Source: Chaetoceros tenuissimus
Lineage: Eukaryota > Bacillariophyta > Thalassiosirophyceae > Chaetocerotales > Chaetocerotaceae
NCBI GenBank assembly: GCA_021927905.1
Contig: BLLK01000048.1
Span: 1-35,414 of the forward strand
Reading direction: 5' to 3'
DNA length: 35,414 nt
The notes under the pieces: generated by a model
Database searches by the model: none
What the model was told of the DNA's origin: nothing
The model's input: the letters and a program-made list of their open reading frames with translations, nothing else
Made by a program: the position numbers and the translations under genes
Shown here: positions 19,678 to 30,539 of the stretch, piece after piece
How positions within the stretch are numbered: position 1 is the first letter of the stretch
How the letters are laid out: the number at the start of each line of letters is the position of its first letter

Positions 19678-21218
19678 ATGGCAATTCCAGCGAACCAAGC
19701 AGTCCTCAACATTGATTATCTCACTCAGTCTCTCAACTTCCCTCTTGCTCTCTGTAACTGTCTTTCTTTTGCAACACCGTTGATTTTGTTGACTGGACTT
19801 ATGCTGAGATCAGCAAGTACTGTGAAGTCAAGAGCACCAAGGCAATTGCTAGAGGTGGCTGTAATTGGCCTGAGAGAAAGAAGAAGGACCTTCAGGGTTT
19901 TGCATTCTATATCACTCGGCGTCATTTGGAGGGAGTTCAAGTGAATGTTGCTGAGCTTGATGCAAATGGAGATCATGTATTGACACTGGCTATTGTGAGA
20001 GATTTCTATGAAGCAACAAAGATTTCGGAGGATAAGGGTGATGAAGTAGAGAAGAAGAAGCCGGATGTCCTAAAATCCGAAGATTGGGTTGAATGGGAGA
20101 AGTCCATCATCCACTATTTGGATGGCATGAGGAACAGAAAGGGAGTACCTCTATCATATGTCATCGGTGGAAACCAGCCCCAAAATGTACAGCTCACTAG
20201 CGATGAACAAATGATTTATGCTGCTGCTCTGACTGGTCCACAATTTAATAATGACAGCAAGGAGGTTTACAACCTCATCAAAGAGTTGGTTCAGAACACC
20301 GACGGAGACTCTTGGTTACCACCTAGATGCAGCTGTGGTAGAAGAGCCATGCAATCATTGCACAATCATTACGATGGACCAGATCAGGCTAAGGCCAGGA
20401 TCGATGTTGCTAGAGCTTCCATTGAGAAACTGTTCTACAGAAATGAGAATATGTTTTCTTTCGAGTCCTATTCCACTCAAATGAAGAAGAACTATGATGT
20501 ACTTGAGAAGTACAACCACCCGGAATATGAGGCCAACAAGATCGACACATTTTTGAAAGGGATCAGAAATGAAAATAATAAGGTCGTCAACGTGGTTAGT
20601 ATTGCCAGAACCATGGCAAACCTTAATACCTTTCAGTTGGTGCAAGAGTTCATCAGTAATCAGTTGAAGTCTATCTTTCCTCCTTAGGAGATCCAGCAAG
20701 GTGTTAAGAAGGGTGGTGGTAGATGTGGTGTATCTGCAGCGAAGAAGAGAAAGCAGAAAGCTGCAAAACGTAAAGCTGCCCGTATTGCAAAGCTGTCCAT
20801 AAGTGGTAGGAAAGAGAATGGAGTGCAGCTCCCAGGTTATGACCACTTTTATTCCAACAAAGAATTCTATGCTCTTATTCAGGATACTAGAGACGCAATC
20901 CTGAAGGCCCGTAAAGACAATAATTGGGTTCCTGGAAATAGGGAGGATAGTAACAGGAATATCATTGCGACTGCCACCAACAGGAATGATGACGACATGT
21001 CATCTATTGGACATTCACTTGCTGGTAAGACCATCACAATGGATGCTGCAGTTCTTCGTGGTGTGATGGGTGCCTCTGCATCTGTAGGTGATCAACAGCA
21101 GCAAGCTGTCCCACCTTCTAACGGCTCTCATGCTCGTTCCATTGCTTCAGCGTCTGCAAAGAAGTACAAGGTTACATATGACGCGAATGGGAATCTGTCC
21201 CATGTAGCTGAGTCTTGA
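19678..21218 (+). pseudogene. Copia gag, frameshifted and with two stops
   Basis: Capsid/nucleocapsid precursor. The ATG at 19678 starts MAIPANQAVLNIDYLTQSL; the frame then shifts near 19770 and continues DWTYAEISKYCEVKSTKA. The gag core includes EDWVEWEKSIIHYLDGM, MIYAAALTGPQF, KARIDVARASIEKLF and NPEYEA-like HPEYEANKIDTFLKGI, as in copia gag (UBN2-type) proteins. A stop at 20685 is followed in the same frame by a very basic stretch (about 20730-20805, SAAKKRKQKAAKRKAARI) and a Ser/Ala/Gln-rich region. TGA at 21216 then separates it from the protease part. No CCHC knuckle was seen. Confidence 0.75.
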
Positions 21219-23082
21219 CTATCTCAGGCTATCCAGGTTGCTAAGAGGATTGGTTTGGGATGGACTGAAAGGGCTGCCACTGGGCATTTCAAGCCTAGCT
21301 TAGAGGCCTATGACTATGGCTTCAGAGACAAGGCGCTGGAATGGGTTAACTTTGCGTGGAATAACAGAAAAGTCATCAGGTATAGGGACGTCTGTAGGAT
21401 CAAGACAAGTAATAGAAGAGCTTGTTCTATTGAAGTCTCTCCTCTTTCTGCTGCATCACGTTATGAGAATCCTCTTCCAACTGAAATGGATAATCACGCC
21501 GATACTCATTGCTTTGGGAAGAATTTCATTATCTTGGAATATACTTGTCAGCAGTGCTCTGTGGCTCCTTTCTTTGCTGAGTATGATGAGACTCAGAATG
21601 TTGACATTGTTACTGGTGCCACAGCAGTAGACCTGCAAGATGGATCCACTATTGTTTGTGTGTTTGGCCAAGGATTATGGTTTGGTGATACACAGAATGT
21701 TGACATTGTTACTGGTGCCACAGCGGTAGACCTGGAAGATGGATCTACTATTGTTTGTGTGTTTGGCCAAGGATTATGGTTTGGTGATCGTATGGAAAAG
21801 TCACTTATCAATCCAAATCAATGCAGACACTATGGTGTTTCACTTTGTGATGATCCTACCGATCCTCATCGTCCTCTTGCCATACGGAAAGAAAGATTTT
21901 CCATTCCCATACAAATGTTCAATTCTAGCTGTGGCTTTGAATCTAGGCGCCCAACCATTAAGGAGTTAGAGTCTTGCCCACGTGTTACACTGTCTGATAC
22001 ACATTCTTGGAATCCAGAAACAGTTTCGTTCCAAATCTCTTCTCTAAAGGAGGAGCAGCGTTCCATGCACGACTGGAGTTGGGAGCATTCCAAGCTTGAC
22101 CTTCCATTGACTCGACTTGTTTCTTTAGTTGAAAGACCAAATGGTGTTCAAGTGCCCGTTTTTCGCGACGATACTTTCATCTCTGACTTCGATCGTGGAC
22201 TCTGTCATGCATCTTCTGGTTTAGCTCAGGATTTGGCTGTTGATTCATTAGTCAATTCTGTCAAGGTTCAGCTAGAGGATTCTGCTAGAATTGCACTTGC
22301 TTCTACGGAGAAACGGCATCATGAGGTCACAAAAGAGTTGCTTGCGAAGAAGTGGGGTATCTCTATAGCTAGAGCTGAAGCAACCTTGAAAGCTTCAACC
22401 CAGCTGTCTGTGCGATCTGCTATTATGCCTCTTAGTCGAAGGTATAGGACTGATCTGCTGTCTCAGAGACTGCATCGGATTTCCACCCGTGTTTATACTG
22501 ACACATTGCTGATGAAAAGTAAGTCATGTAGGAGTAATACATGTGCTCAGGTGTTCACAGATGGAGCTTTAGCATATGTCCATCCAATGCAAAGCAAGGC
22601 TAATGCGCATGAGGGACTGGCAACTTTCTTTTGGTCAGGATGTTGGTATTCCTATGGAAATGATCTCAGATAACAGTAAAGAACAGACTGCATATGGATC
22701 TGACTTCATGAAGATACTCTGCAAGTGGAGGACATCGTCTCGTAGCATTGAGCCGTATAGTCCATGGCAAAACTTGGCTGAAAATGTGATTGGTATATTA
22801 AAATCTAAGTGGAAGCGCAGGATGGTGCGAAGAAATGTTCCTGCTAAGGTCTGGGATTTTGGATTAGTATGGGAAGCTGAGATATACACTAGGACGGCAA
22901 AGCCTGGTGGTAGGACTGGGATTGAGGCCGTGACTGGAGAGACCCAAGATATAAGTGAATGGCTCAACTTTGAGTTCTATGACCTGTGCTGGTACTGGGA
23001 TTCACTGGAGAGTAAAAGGAAAATTGGCCGTTGGCTTGGAGTCTCCCATAGAGTAGGTTCAGCGATGTGCTATTGGATATGA
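21219..23082 (+). pseudogene. Copia protease-integrase, frameshifted and truncated
   Basis: The aspartic protease motif HADTHCFGKNF lies at about 21498 (D-T-H at 21501). The typical downstream block (RMEKSLINPNQCRHYGV) follows two in-frame copies of a 33-residue segment (TQNVDIVTGATAV and on). The pre-integrase part has KKWGISIARAEATLKA and RRYRTDLLSQRL. The integrase D-D-E residues are in VYTDTL, MISDNSKEQ and LAENVIG, and the trailing motif is GRWLGVSHRVGSAMCYWI. A frameshift near 22625 lies between the first and second catalytic Asp. The product would be non-functional. Confidence 0.85.
21591..21788 (+). repeat. 99-bp in-frame tandem duplication inside the copia protease region
   Basis: Two adjacent 99-bp units (21591-21689 and 21690-21788) encode 33 residues each, differing by a few bases. 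The unit starts at CAGAATGTTGACATTGTTAC-type sequence. It precedes the 4-kb duplication, because both 4-kb copies carry it. Confidence 0.95.
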
Positions 23083-23672
23083 GACTTTGTGGCCCCTATT
23101 TCTAATCTAAAAATCATATGGAGACTTCATTCAAGCCATATTATATTGAGAATAAGTGTATACAAGACATAGATTACACTAATAATACCTCTCTACATGA
23201 CTAAAACGAAGAAACAGAGGTACCTAATTGAGTCGTATCTTTGACCAAATAGAGCAATCTGATTGGCTAAGCTCAATAACCTATGATGAAAAATCTGTAT
23301 ATATCCTCAAATCTCAATTGAAATTAAACATACATATACTATTAGAATCGATTGATATTGCAGGTGATAAGCTTGTTTTTGATATTAAAAGATGAAAACG
23401 GTTGTCATCTTATACTGGCGATTTTTTTTAGAATTTATTTGAGACCCTAAAAGTGGCTATTTTCGGCTTTTTGACCGATTTTGGCGAGTAAATTACGTAC
23501 TTATCTCATAAATAAAGTGAAGTTCAGTAGAATCAGACATTACAGTACTGAACTATATAATATAAGAAAATATGTTCATGTGTATGTAATTCCTAGAAGC
23601 ATGTGAAAAAGTAAGTTGTTACATATGAAGCGGCTGTGGTATGTTTCTCACGTAGAAAACGTCGTAGAATGG
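23083..23672. other. Non-coding part of the duplication unit
   Basis: AT-rich sequence after the copia truncation point. A 9-bp inverted repeat, AGTTCAGTA (23521-23529) with TACTGAACT (23546-23554), could form a stem with a 16-nt loop. No gene was recognised. Confidence 0.4.
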
Positions 23673-23729
23673 AAGTGGGTCAGGGTTGACCCACTTTTGG
23701 CAAAAGTGGGTCAGGGCTGACCCACTTTT
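23673..23729. repeat. Tandem pair of near-perfect hairpins
   Basis: Hairpin 1 has arms AAGTGGGTCA and TGACCCACTT (23673-23682, 23687-23696) with loop GGGT. Hairpin 2 has arms AAAAGTGGGTCA and TGACCCACTTTT (23702-23713, 23718-23729) with loop GGGC. The two palindromes share the same core and lie 5 bases apart. The second copy is at 27669-27725. Confidence 0.9.
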
Positions 23730-24017
23730 CCGTACGAGGGATATGGACTTGAATGGTTCTCTCAGTGGTCGTGGTACCAGAATACCAGCGGTACCAATGC
23801 TGGCAGTGGCAATAGTGTAGTAGCTGTTCCTGCTCCTGCCCCTGCTCCTGTTGCAGGAGCTGCTTCTGTCCCTGCTCGTCAGTTGACAAGCAACGCAGCT
23901 AGTGCTGCAAAAGCTCTAAATCCTGCAAGTGTTCCTCTCCCCATGGATGTGGATCAAAATGTTGCAGGGAACACCAGAGCATCTGCAAAGAAGCGAAAGA
24001 TAAATCCAATTAGATGA
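23721..24017 (+). pseudogene. Ala/Pro-rich C-terminal coding tail with basic signal
   Basis: An open stretch after a TGA inside hairpin 2, with no start ATG. It reads YGLEWFSQWSWYQNTSG, then SVVAVPAPAPAPVAGAAS, then PLPMDVDQNVAGNT and ASAKKRK, ending with TGA at 24015. The basic KKRK resembles a nuclear localisation signal. It looks like the end of a larger protein whose beginning is missing. The end of the tail is duplicated next to it (see the 122-bp repeat). The family is unknown. Confidence 0.4.
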
Positions 24018-24154
24018 TTTCTCTTGCTGCAAACGCTCTAAATCCTGCAAGTGTTCCCCTCCCCATGGATGTGGATCAAAATGTTGCAGGGAACACCAGA
24101 GCATCTGCAAAGAAGCGAAAGAATGATGACAAATCCAATTAGATGATTTCTCTT
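23904..24154 (+). repeat. Tandem duplication of a 122/129-bp segment
   Basis: Copy A 23904-24025 (122 bp) and copy B 24026-24154 (129 bp) both encode ALNPASVPLPMDVDQNVAGN and ASAKKRK. Copy B has 7 extra bases, which give a different ending (KNDDKSN then stop) and probably represent the ancestral C-terminus. The same structure recurs at 27900-28150. Confidence 0.92.
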
Positions 24155-24359
24155 GCTTGGGTGTACATTTATCTGTAGGCAGAATGGTTGTAGCTAGCTA
24201 GGTAGTTATGCAAATATGGTATATATATATCAATAATATTATTTAGGTCTAGTTCTATTCAAATACATCATACTTTGTCTTTTCTAGATTTGTTTTTATT
24301 CTTTTCCTTTTGAAATTCTTTCTTTTGAAGAGGAAGAAATGATGGGAGCCATATTCTGC
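24155..24359. other. AT-rich spacer in duplication unit
   Basis: Contains a TATATATAT run near 24222. No gene recognised. Confidence 0.35.
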
Positions 24360-25287
24360 CTCCCTAGCCTGAATTTACCACTAAATAGCTAGACAGGTGG
24401 ATTTCCCTCATCCCCTTAGGCAGCACATGTCCATATTTATTGTTTCATTTCTTGAACTTTTGACAAGTTTTACACTTTTTGCATAGTCATCTAGACTGTT
24501 CAACTATCCCATTCCCAGTAGCTATTCTTTGAATAGTGTTGGCTCATCTGTCTCCTCCCAGATGAGGTAGATAATAGTGATACCAAGAGTGTACTCGTTC
24601 ACGGAGACTTGAGGGTACATAAATCTTTCTGTGGAAATGAAGAAGTTGTCTCTTCTCAACTTCTTTGTATTCATAGTTAGGATCCTTCTTCGCTAGGGCT
24701 GTTTTAATAACAAGAGATTCCTTACTAGAACCTTGCAACAGTGTCTTCTGTTCCTCCTCCATGATTTGTGGCACAAGTGGAAAGACAATTTCATCAGAGT
24801 CGAAGCAATCTGCTGATTTGGTGGTGATGTAGAAATTGTTGACTTGCATGAGAGCACAGAGCTCATGGTAGTAATCTTCATGTGTTTTACGTGGAGCGTC
24901 CGAGTCCATTGGTACCTCTGTAAGTGTGTACACAACTCGTCATAATTGGTGACAATACCTTGAGCCTCTCTTCTTTCGACATGTCCTTGTAATCTTTTCA
25001 ATCAGCTTTAGGAAGTCAAGATAAGGCATCAGCAACTGTGTTGTCTTCTCCAGGAATGTATATGATATTAATTCCAAATTCTTGAACAAGTGATTCCTAT
25101 CTTTTTTGCCTTTGTGAACTTTTTTCATCAGTAGCAAAGGTGAGATTTTTGTGATTGGTATATACATTGATCTCATATCCAAGTAAAATATTTCGAAACT
25201 CATTGAGTGTCTCTACAATACTAATAATTCTTTTGAGCACTATTTAGTTTACAAGTATAGAAAGCTTCAAAAGATGGACTAGATCTT
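24360..25287 (-). pseudogene. Ty3/gypsy RNase H and integrase zinc-finger remnant
   Basis: Read on the minus strand: AFYTCKLNSAQKNY, then (after a small deletion) ETLNEFRNILLGYEINVYTN, KNLTFATDEKSSQ, IIYIPGEDNTVADALS. These are the standard strands of a Ty3/gypsy RNase H. After a frameshift near 24950 come LHFHRKIYVPSSLRERV, HYYLPHLGGDR, then ANTIQRIATGNGIVEQSR and CKKCKTCQKFKK, the HHCC integrase finger. Stops replace expected residues: TAG at 25097-25099 (Trp expected), TGA at 25016-25018 (Arg expected), TGA at 24998-25000, TGA after GGDR at 24544 and others. The integrase core is missing. It lies opposite in orientation to the copia fragment in the same unit. It is not functional. Confidence 0.8.
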
Positions 25288-25544
25288 CTAGTATTCTCCC
25301 TACAAAACAGTCTTCTGAGAGAATGTAGAAAAGTTTACTCTTCATGTACTACCTAGTTCAACAGGTTATTTCAGATTGTGTAAGAATTTCGTTGTTTGTG
25401 TACCTGTACTGTACGCTTTCAAAAGAATTGATCGCCGATATTGGTTTTTAACGGGATACATACACGAATAATGAAACTCCGAGCTCTACTACGACACAAT
25501 TTCACCGTTTTTATTTTTGACAAGAATGAGCTTCGTTGCTATGT

Positions 25545-27078
25545 CAGCAGTGCTCTGTGGCTCCTTTCTTTGCTGAGTATGATGAGACTCAGAATGTTGA
25601 CATTGTTACTGGTGCCACAGCAGTAGACCTGCAAGATGGATCCACTATTGTTTGTGTGTTTGGCCAAGGATTATGGTTTGGTGATACACAGAATGTTGAC
25701 ATTGTTACTGGTGCCACAGCGGTAGACCTGGAAGATGGATCTACTATTGTTTGTGTGTTTGGCCAAGGATTATGGTTTGGTGATCGTATGGAAAAGTCAC
25801 TTATCAATCCAAATCAATGCAGACACTATGGTGTTTCACTTTGTGATGATCCTACCGATCCTCATCGTCCTCTTGCCATACGGAAAGAAAGATTTTCCAT
25901 TCCCATACAAATGTTCAATTCTAGCTGTGGCTTTGAATCTAGGCGCCCAACCATTAAGGAGTTAGAGTCTTGCCCACGTGTTACACTGTCTGATACACAT
26001 TCTTGGAATCCAGAAACAGTTTCGTTCCAAATCTCTTCTCTAAAGGAGGAGCAGCGTTCCATGCACGACTGGAGTTGGGAGCATTCCAAGCTTGACCTTC
26101 CATTGACTCGACTTGTTTCTTTAGTTGAAAGACCAAATGGTGTTCAAGTGCCCGTTTTTCGCGACGATACTTTCATCTCTGACTTCGATCGTGGACTCTG
26201 TCATGCATCTTCTGGTTTAGCTCAGGATTTGGCTGTTGATTCATTAGTCAATTCTGTCAAGGTTCAGCTAGAGGATTCTGCTAGAATTGCACTTGCTTCT
26301 ACGGAGAAACGGCATCATGAGGTCACAAAAGAGTTGCTTGCGAAGAAGTGGGGTATCTCTATAGCTAGAGCTGAAGCAACCTTGAAAGCTTCAACCCAGC
26401 TGTCTGTGCGATCTGCTATTATGCCTCTTAGTCGAAGGTATAGGACTGATCTGCTGTCTCAGAGACTGCATCGGATTTCCACCCGTGTTTATACTGACAC
26501 ATTGCTGATGAAAAGTAAGTCATGTAGGAGTAATACATGTGCTCAGGTGTTCACAGATGGAGCTTTAGCATATGTCCATCCAATGCAAAGCAAGGCTAAT
26601 GCGCATGAGGGACTGGCAACTTTCTTTTGGTCAGGATGTTGGTATTCCTATGGAAATGATCTCAGATAACAGTAAAGAACAGACTGCATATGGATCTGAC
26701 TTCATGAAGATACTCTGCAAGTGGAGGACATCGTCTCGTAGCATTGAGCCGTATAGTCCATGGCAAAACTTGGCTGAAAATGTGATTGGTATATTAAAAT
26801 CTAAGTGGAAGCGCAGGATGGTGCGAAGAAATGTTCCTGCTAAGGTCTGGGATTTTGGATTAGTATGGGAAGCTGAGATATACACTAGGACGGCAAAGCC
26901 TGGTGGTAGGACTGGGATTGAGGCCGTGACTGGAGAGACCCAAGATATAAGTGAATGGCTCAACTTTGAGTTCTATGACCTGTGCTGGTACTGGGATTCA
27001 CTGGAGAGTAAAAGGAAAATTGGCCGTTGGCTTGGAGTCTCCCATAGAGTAGGTTCAGCGATGTGCTATTGGATATGA
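25545..27078 (+). pseudogene. Copia protease-integrase fragment (duplicate)
   Basis: Duplicate of 21549-23082. It lacks the protease DTH motif and gag, because the duplication starts inside the protease coding region, downstream of that motif. The same 99-bp repeat (25587-25784), the same frameshift near 26621 and the same terminal TGA at 27076 are present. Confidence 0.9.
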
Positions 27079-27668
27079 GACTTTGTGGCCCCTATTTCTA
27101 ATCTAAAAATCATATGGAGACTTCATTCAAGCCATATTATATTGAGAATAAGTGTATACAAGACATAGATTACACTAATAATACCTCTCTACATGACTAA
27201 AACGAAGAAACAGAGGTACCTAATTGAGTCGTATCTTTGACCAAATAGAGCAATCTGATTGGCTAAGCTCAATAACCTATGATGAAAAATCTGTATATAT
27301 CCTCAAATCTCAATTGAAATTAAACATACATATACTATTAGAATCGATTGATATTGCAGGTGATAAGCTTGTTTTTGATATTAAAAGATGAAAACGGTTG
27401 TCATCTTATACTGGCGATTTTTTTTAGAATTTATTTGAGACCCTAAAAGTGGCTATTTTCGGCTTTTTGACCGATTTTGGCGAGTAAATTACGTACTTAT
27501 CTCATAAATAAAGTGAAGTTCAGTAGAATCAGACATTACAGTACTGAACTATATAATATAAGAAAATATGTTCATGTGTATGTAATTCCTAGAAGCATGT
27601 GAAAAAGTAAGTTGTTACATATGAAGCGGCTGTGGTATGTTTCTCACGTAGAAAACGTCGTAGAATGG

Positions 27669-27725
27669 AAGTGGGTCAGGGTTGACCCACTTTTGGCAAA
27701 AGTGGGTCAGGGCTGACCCACTTTT
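27669..27725. repeat. Tandem pair of hairpins (duplicate)
   Basis: Identical counterpart of 23673-23729 in the second copy. Confidence 0.9.
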
Positions 27726-28013
27726 CCGTACGAGGGATATGGACTTGAATGGTTCTCTCAGTGGTCGTGGTACCAGAATACCAGCGGTACCAATGCTGGC
27801 AGTGGCAATAGTGTAGTAGCTGTTCCTGCTCCTGCCCCTGCTCCTGTTGCAGGAGCTGCTTCTGTCCCTGCTCGTCAGTTGACAAGCAACGCAGCTAGTG
27901 CTGCAAAAGCTCTAAATCCTGCAAGTGTTCCTCTCCCCATGGATGTGGATCAAAATGTTGCAGGGAACACCAGAGCATCTGCAAAGAAGCGAAAGATAAA
28001 TCCAATTAGATGA
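27717..28013 (+). pseudogene. Ala/Pro-rich coding tail (duplicate)
   Basis: Counterpart of 23721-24017, followed by the duplicated 122/129-bp segment at 27900-28150. No start codon is present here either. Confidence 0.4.
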
Positions 28014-28355
28014 TTTCTCTTGCTGCAAACGCTCTAAATCCTGCAAGTGTTCCCCTCCCCATGGATGTGGATCAAAATGTTGCAGGGAACACCAGAGCAT
28101 CTGCAAAGAAGCGAAAGAATGATGACAAATCCAATTAGATGATTTCTCTTGCTTGGGTGTACATTTATCTGTAGGCAGAATGGTTGTAGCTAGCTAGGTA
28201 GTTATGCAAATATGGTATATATATATCAATAATATTATTTAGGTCTAGTTCTATTCAAATACATCATACTTTGTCTTTTCTAGATTTGTTTTTATTCTTT
28301 TCCTTTTGAAATTCTTTCTTTTGAAGAGGAAGAAATGATGGGAGCCATATTCTGC

Positions 28356-29283
28356 CTCCCTAGCCTGAATTTACCACTAAATAGCTAGACAGGTTGATTT
28401 CCCTCATCCCCTTAGGCAGCACATGTCCATATTTATTGTTTCATTTCTTGAACTTTTGACAAGTTTTACACTTTTTGCATAGTCATCTAGACTGTTCAAC
28501 TATCCCATTCCCAGTAGCTATTCTTTGAATAGTGTTGGCTCATCTGTCTCCTCCCAGATGAGGTAGATAATAGTGATACCAAGAGAGTACTCGTTCACGG
28601 AGACTTGAGGGTACATAAATCTTTCTGTGGAAATGAAGAAGTTGTCTCTTCTCAACTTCTTTGTATTCATAGTTAGGATCCTTCTTCGCTAGGGCTGTTT
28701 TAATAACAAGAGATTCCTTACTAGAACCTTGCAACAGTGTCTTCTGTTCCTCCTCCATGATTTGTGGCACAAGTGGAAAGACAATTTCATCAGAGTCGAA
28801 GCAATCTGCTGATTTGGTGGTGATGTAGAAATTGTTGACTTGCATGAGAGCACAGAGCTCATGGTAGTAATCTTCATGTGTTTTACGTGGAGCGTCCGAG
28901 TCCATTGGTACCTCTGTAAGTGTGTACACAACTCGTCATAATTGGTGACAATACCTTGAGCCTCTCTTCTTTCGACATGTCCTTGTAATCTTTTCAATCA
29001 GCTTTAGGAAGTCAAGATAAGGCATCAGCAACTGTGTTGTCTTCTCCAGGAATGTATATGATATTAATTCCAAATTCTTGAACAAGTGATTCCTATCTTT
29101 TTTGCCTTTGTGAACTTTTTTCATCAGTAGCAAAGGTGAGATTTTTGTGATTGGTATATACATTGATCTCATATCCAAGTAAAATATTTCGAAACTCATT
29201 GAGTGTCTCTACAATACTAATAATTCTTTTGAGCACTATTTAGTTTACAAGTATAGAAAGCTTCAAAAGATGGACTAGATCTT
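28356..29283 (-). pseudogene. Ty3/gypsy RNase H-zinc finger remnant (duplicate)
   Basis: Counterpart of 24360-25287 with two substitutions seen. One changes a His codon to Leu in the zinc-finger region (28586), reading RVLSWYHYY in place of RVHSWYHYY. Confidence 0.8.
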
Positions 29284-29540
29284 CTAGTATTCTCCCTACA
29301 AAACAGTCTTCTGAGAGAATGTAGAAAAGTTTACTCTTCATGTACTACCTAGTTCAACAGGTTATTTCAGATTGTGTAAGAATTTCGTTGTTTGTGTACC
29401 TGTACTGTACGCTTTCAAAAGAATTGATCGCCGATATTGGTTTTTAACGGGATACATACACGAATAATGAAACTCCGAGCTCTACTACGACACAATTTCA
29501 CCGTTTTTATTTTTGACAAGAATGAGCTTCGTTGCTATGT

Positions 29541-30539
29541 ATGTATTATGATAATTTAAAACGTTACACATCAAGACATGAAATCAGAATACTTAATATA
29601 TCAGCGTTCTATACTACAAGAATATATATGAGGATACAATTATGGGCATTTGGCTGTAACACACATAGGCAAGATTATTAACTGGTTTCTTGCAGTTTTT
29701 CATCGAAATTCTGTTCAATATTTCGGGTGAAATATTTTTTCTAAATATTTTCCAATTTTCGGTTTCTTACGTTTTCCCAGTGGCTCTAGTAAGTACAGTA
29801 AATTTTCCTCCAAAAAAATATTTTTTGACTTCTGAAAATTTTTAGTAAATCTAGTAAATTTTAGGCCAGAATTTCTTTACTACTATGTAGTACGGACGTA
29901 CAACTGCACGTACCTATTTTACTCATTTACAAGTATTTCTATCTTTCCTTTCAAATTTTATTAGAATGATACTTACTTTTCTTCAATGCAATAAATCATA
30001 GAAGATGAAGCTGCATGTTTGAAATAACCTTTAAAATTATTACTTGCACATTCCAGAGAGAAACAAAGGAAACAAAGACAACTTGCTGCATGACCTCGCC
30101 TCCATTTTTTACTTTCCTAAAATACTGATCGACGCCATCTTTAGTCTTCCATTATTTTCTAGCTTTCTGACATTTGGGATCAGTAGATCGGTAGATAACA
30201 TTAGGTGATGCGAACGATAGATTCCCTAGTTACAAGTATAGTAGTAAGTAAATTATTGTGTGGCTACTACAAAAAAAACGATAGTCATTTTTTATTTTAC
30301 GGTAGTAACTTAGTAAGTTTAGTAAATTTCGGGCAAAAAATAAAAAAACGTCATTGTGTTCGTTGCAGAAAAATTTGGTGACCCTTGAAGGTACTGCATT
30401 ATTGAGCTTTGGTAGCTACTCTGCATCCAATAACTCAACCTTACTAACATTTCAAAAAAAACGGCTTATCATCGATATTTCATCTCCATTTCCGTTTTTC
30501 ATGATTTTTCGTTGCCCACTTTGAAAAAACAAACCAATC
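29541..30539. other. Intergenic upstream of the FkbM gene
   Basis: Very AT-rich, with several short near-repeats of TAGTAAATTT / TAGTAAGT (about 29789-29870 and 30240-30330) and A or T runs. No gene or mobile element was recognised. It must hold the promoter of the downstream gene, but no element was identified. Confidence 0.4.

Larger units (their letters stand above)
19365..23082 (+). mobile_element. Truncated, decayed Ty1/copia element (gag, protease, integrase)
   Basis: One polyprotein frame from about 19776 to 22625, continued in another frame to 23082. It is broken by TAG at 20685, TGA at 21216, a frameshift near 19770 and one near 22625. The reverse transcriptase and RNase H half is missing: homology ends at MCYWI and is followed directly by TGA and unrelated sequence. 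The motif series matches CoDi-like copia elements of diatoms. The last 1.5 kb lies inside the 4-kb tandem duplication. Confidence 0.85.
21549..25544 (+). repeat. Tandem duplication, copy 1 (3,996 bp)
   Basis: Repeated directly at 25545-29540 with an exact offset of 3,996 bases. The sequence was compared over protein-like regions and landmarks and is nearly identical. Two substitutions were seen: 24399 G versus 28395 T, and 24590 T versus 28586 A. The 5' boundary is within the copia protease region. The trinucleotide TGT is present at all three breakpoints (21546, 25542, 29538), so the ends are defined to within 3 bp. Confidence 0.97.
25545..29540 (+). repeat. Tandem duplication, copy 2 (3,996 bp)
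   Basis: Second copy, directly abutting the first at 25544/25545. It ends at 29540, after which sequence diverges from the start of the unit. It keeps every inactivating change examined in copy 1, so duplication happened after the decay. Right flank 29541 onward is the original continuation of the locus. Confidence 0.97.

Noticed and set aside
23673-23729. Rho-independent terminator interpretation of the hairpins
   Set aside because: The genome is eukaryotic, and the tandem palindromes have no context suggesting bacterial termination.
23680-24110. Gln-rich minus-strand frames (QEQGQEQEQ)
   Set aside because: They are antisense to the Ala/Pro-rich plus-strand tail, which ends in a plausible basic C-terminus.
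24693-25001. Minus-strand frame beginning MKRLQGHVERR
   Set aside because: It is an alternative reading of the frameshifted gypsy remnant; RNase H and zinc-finger motifs lie in the other frames.
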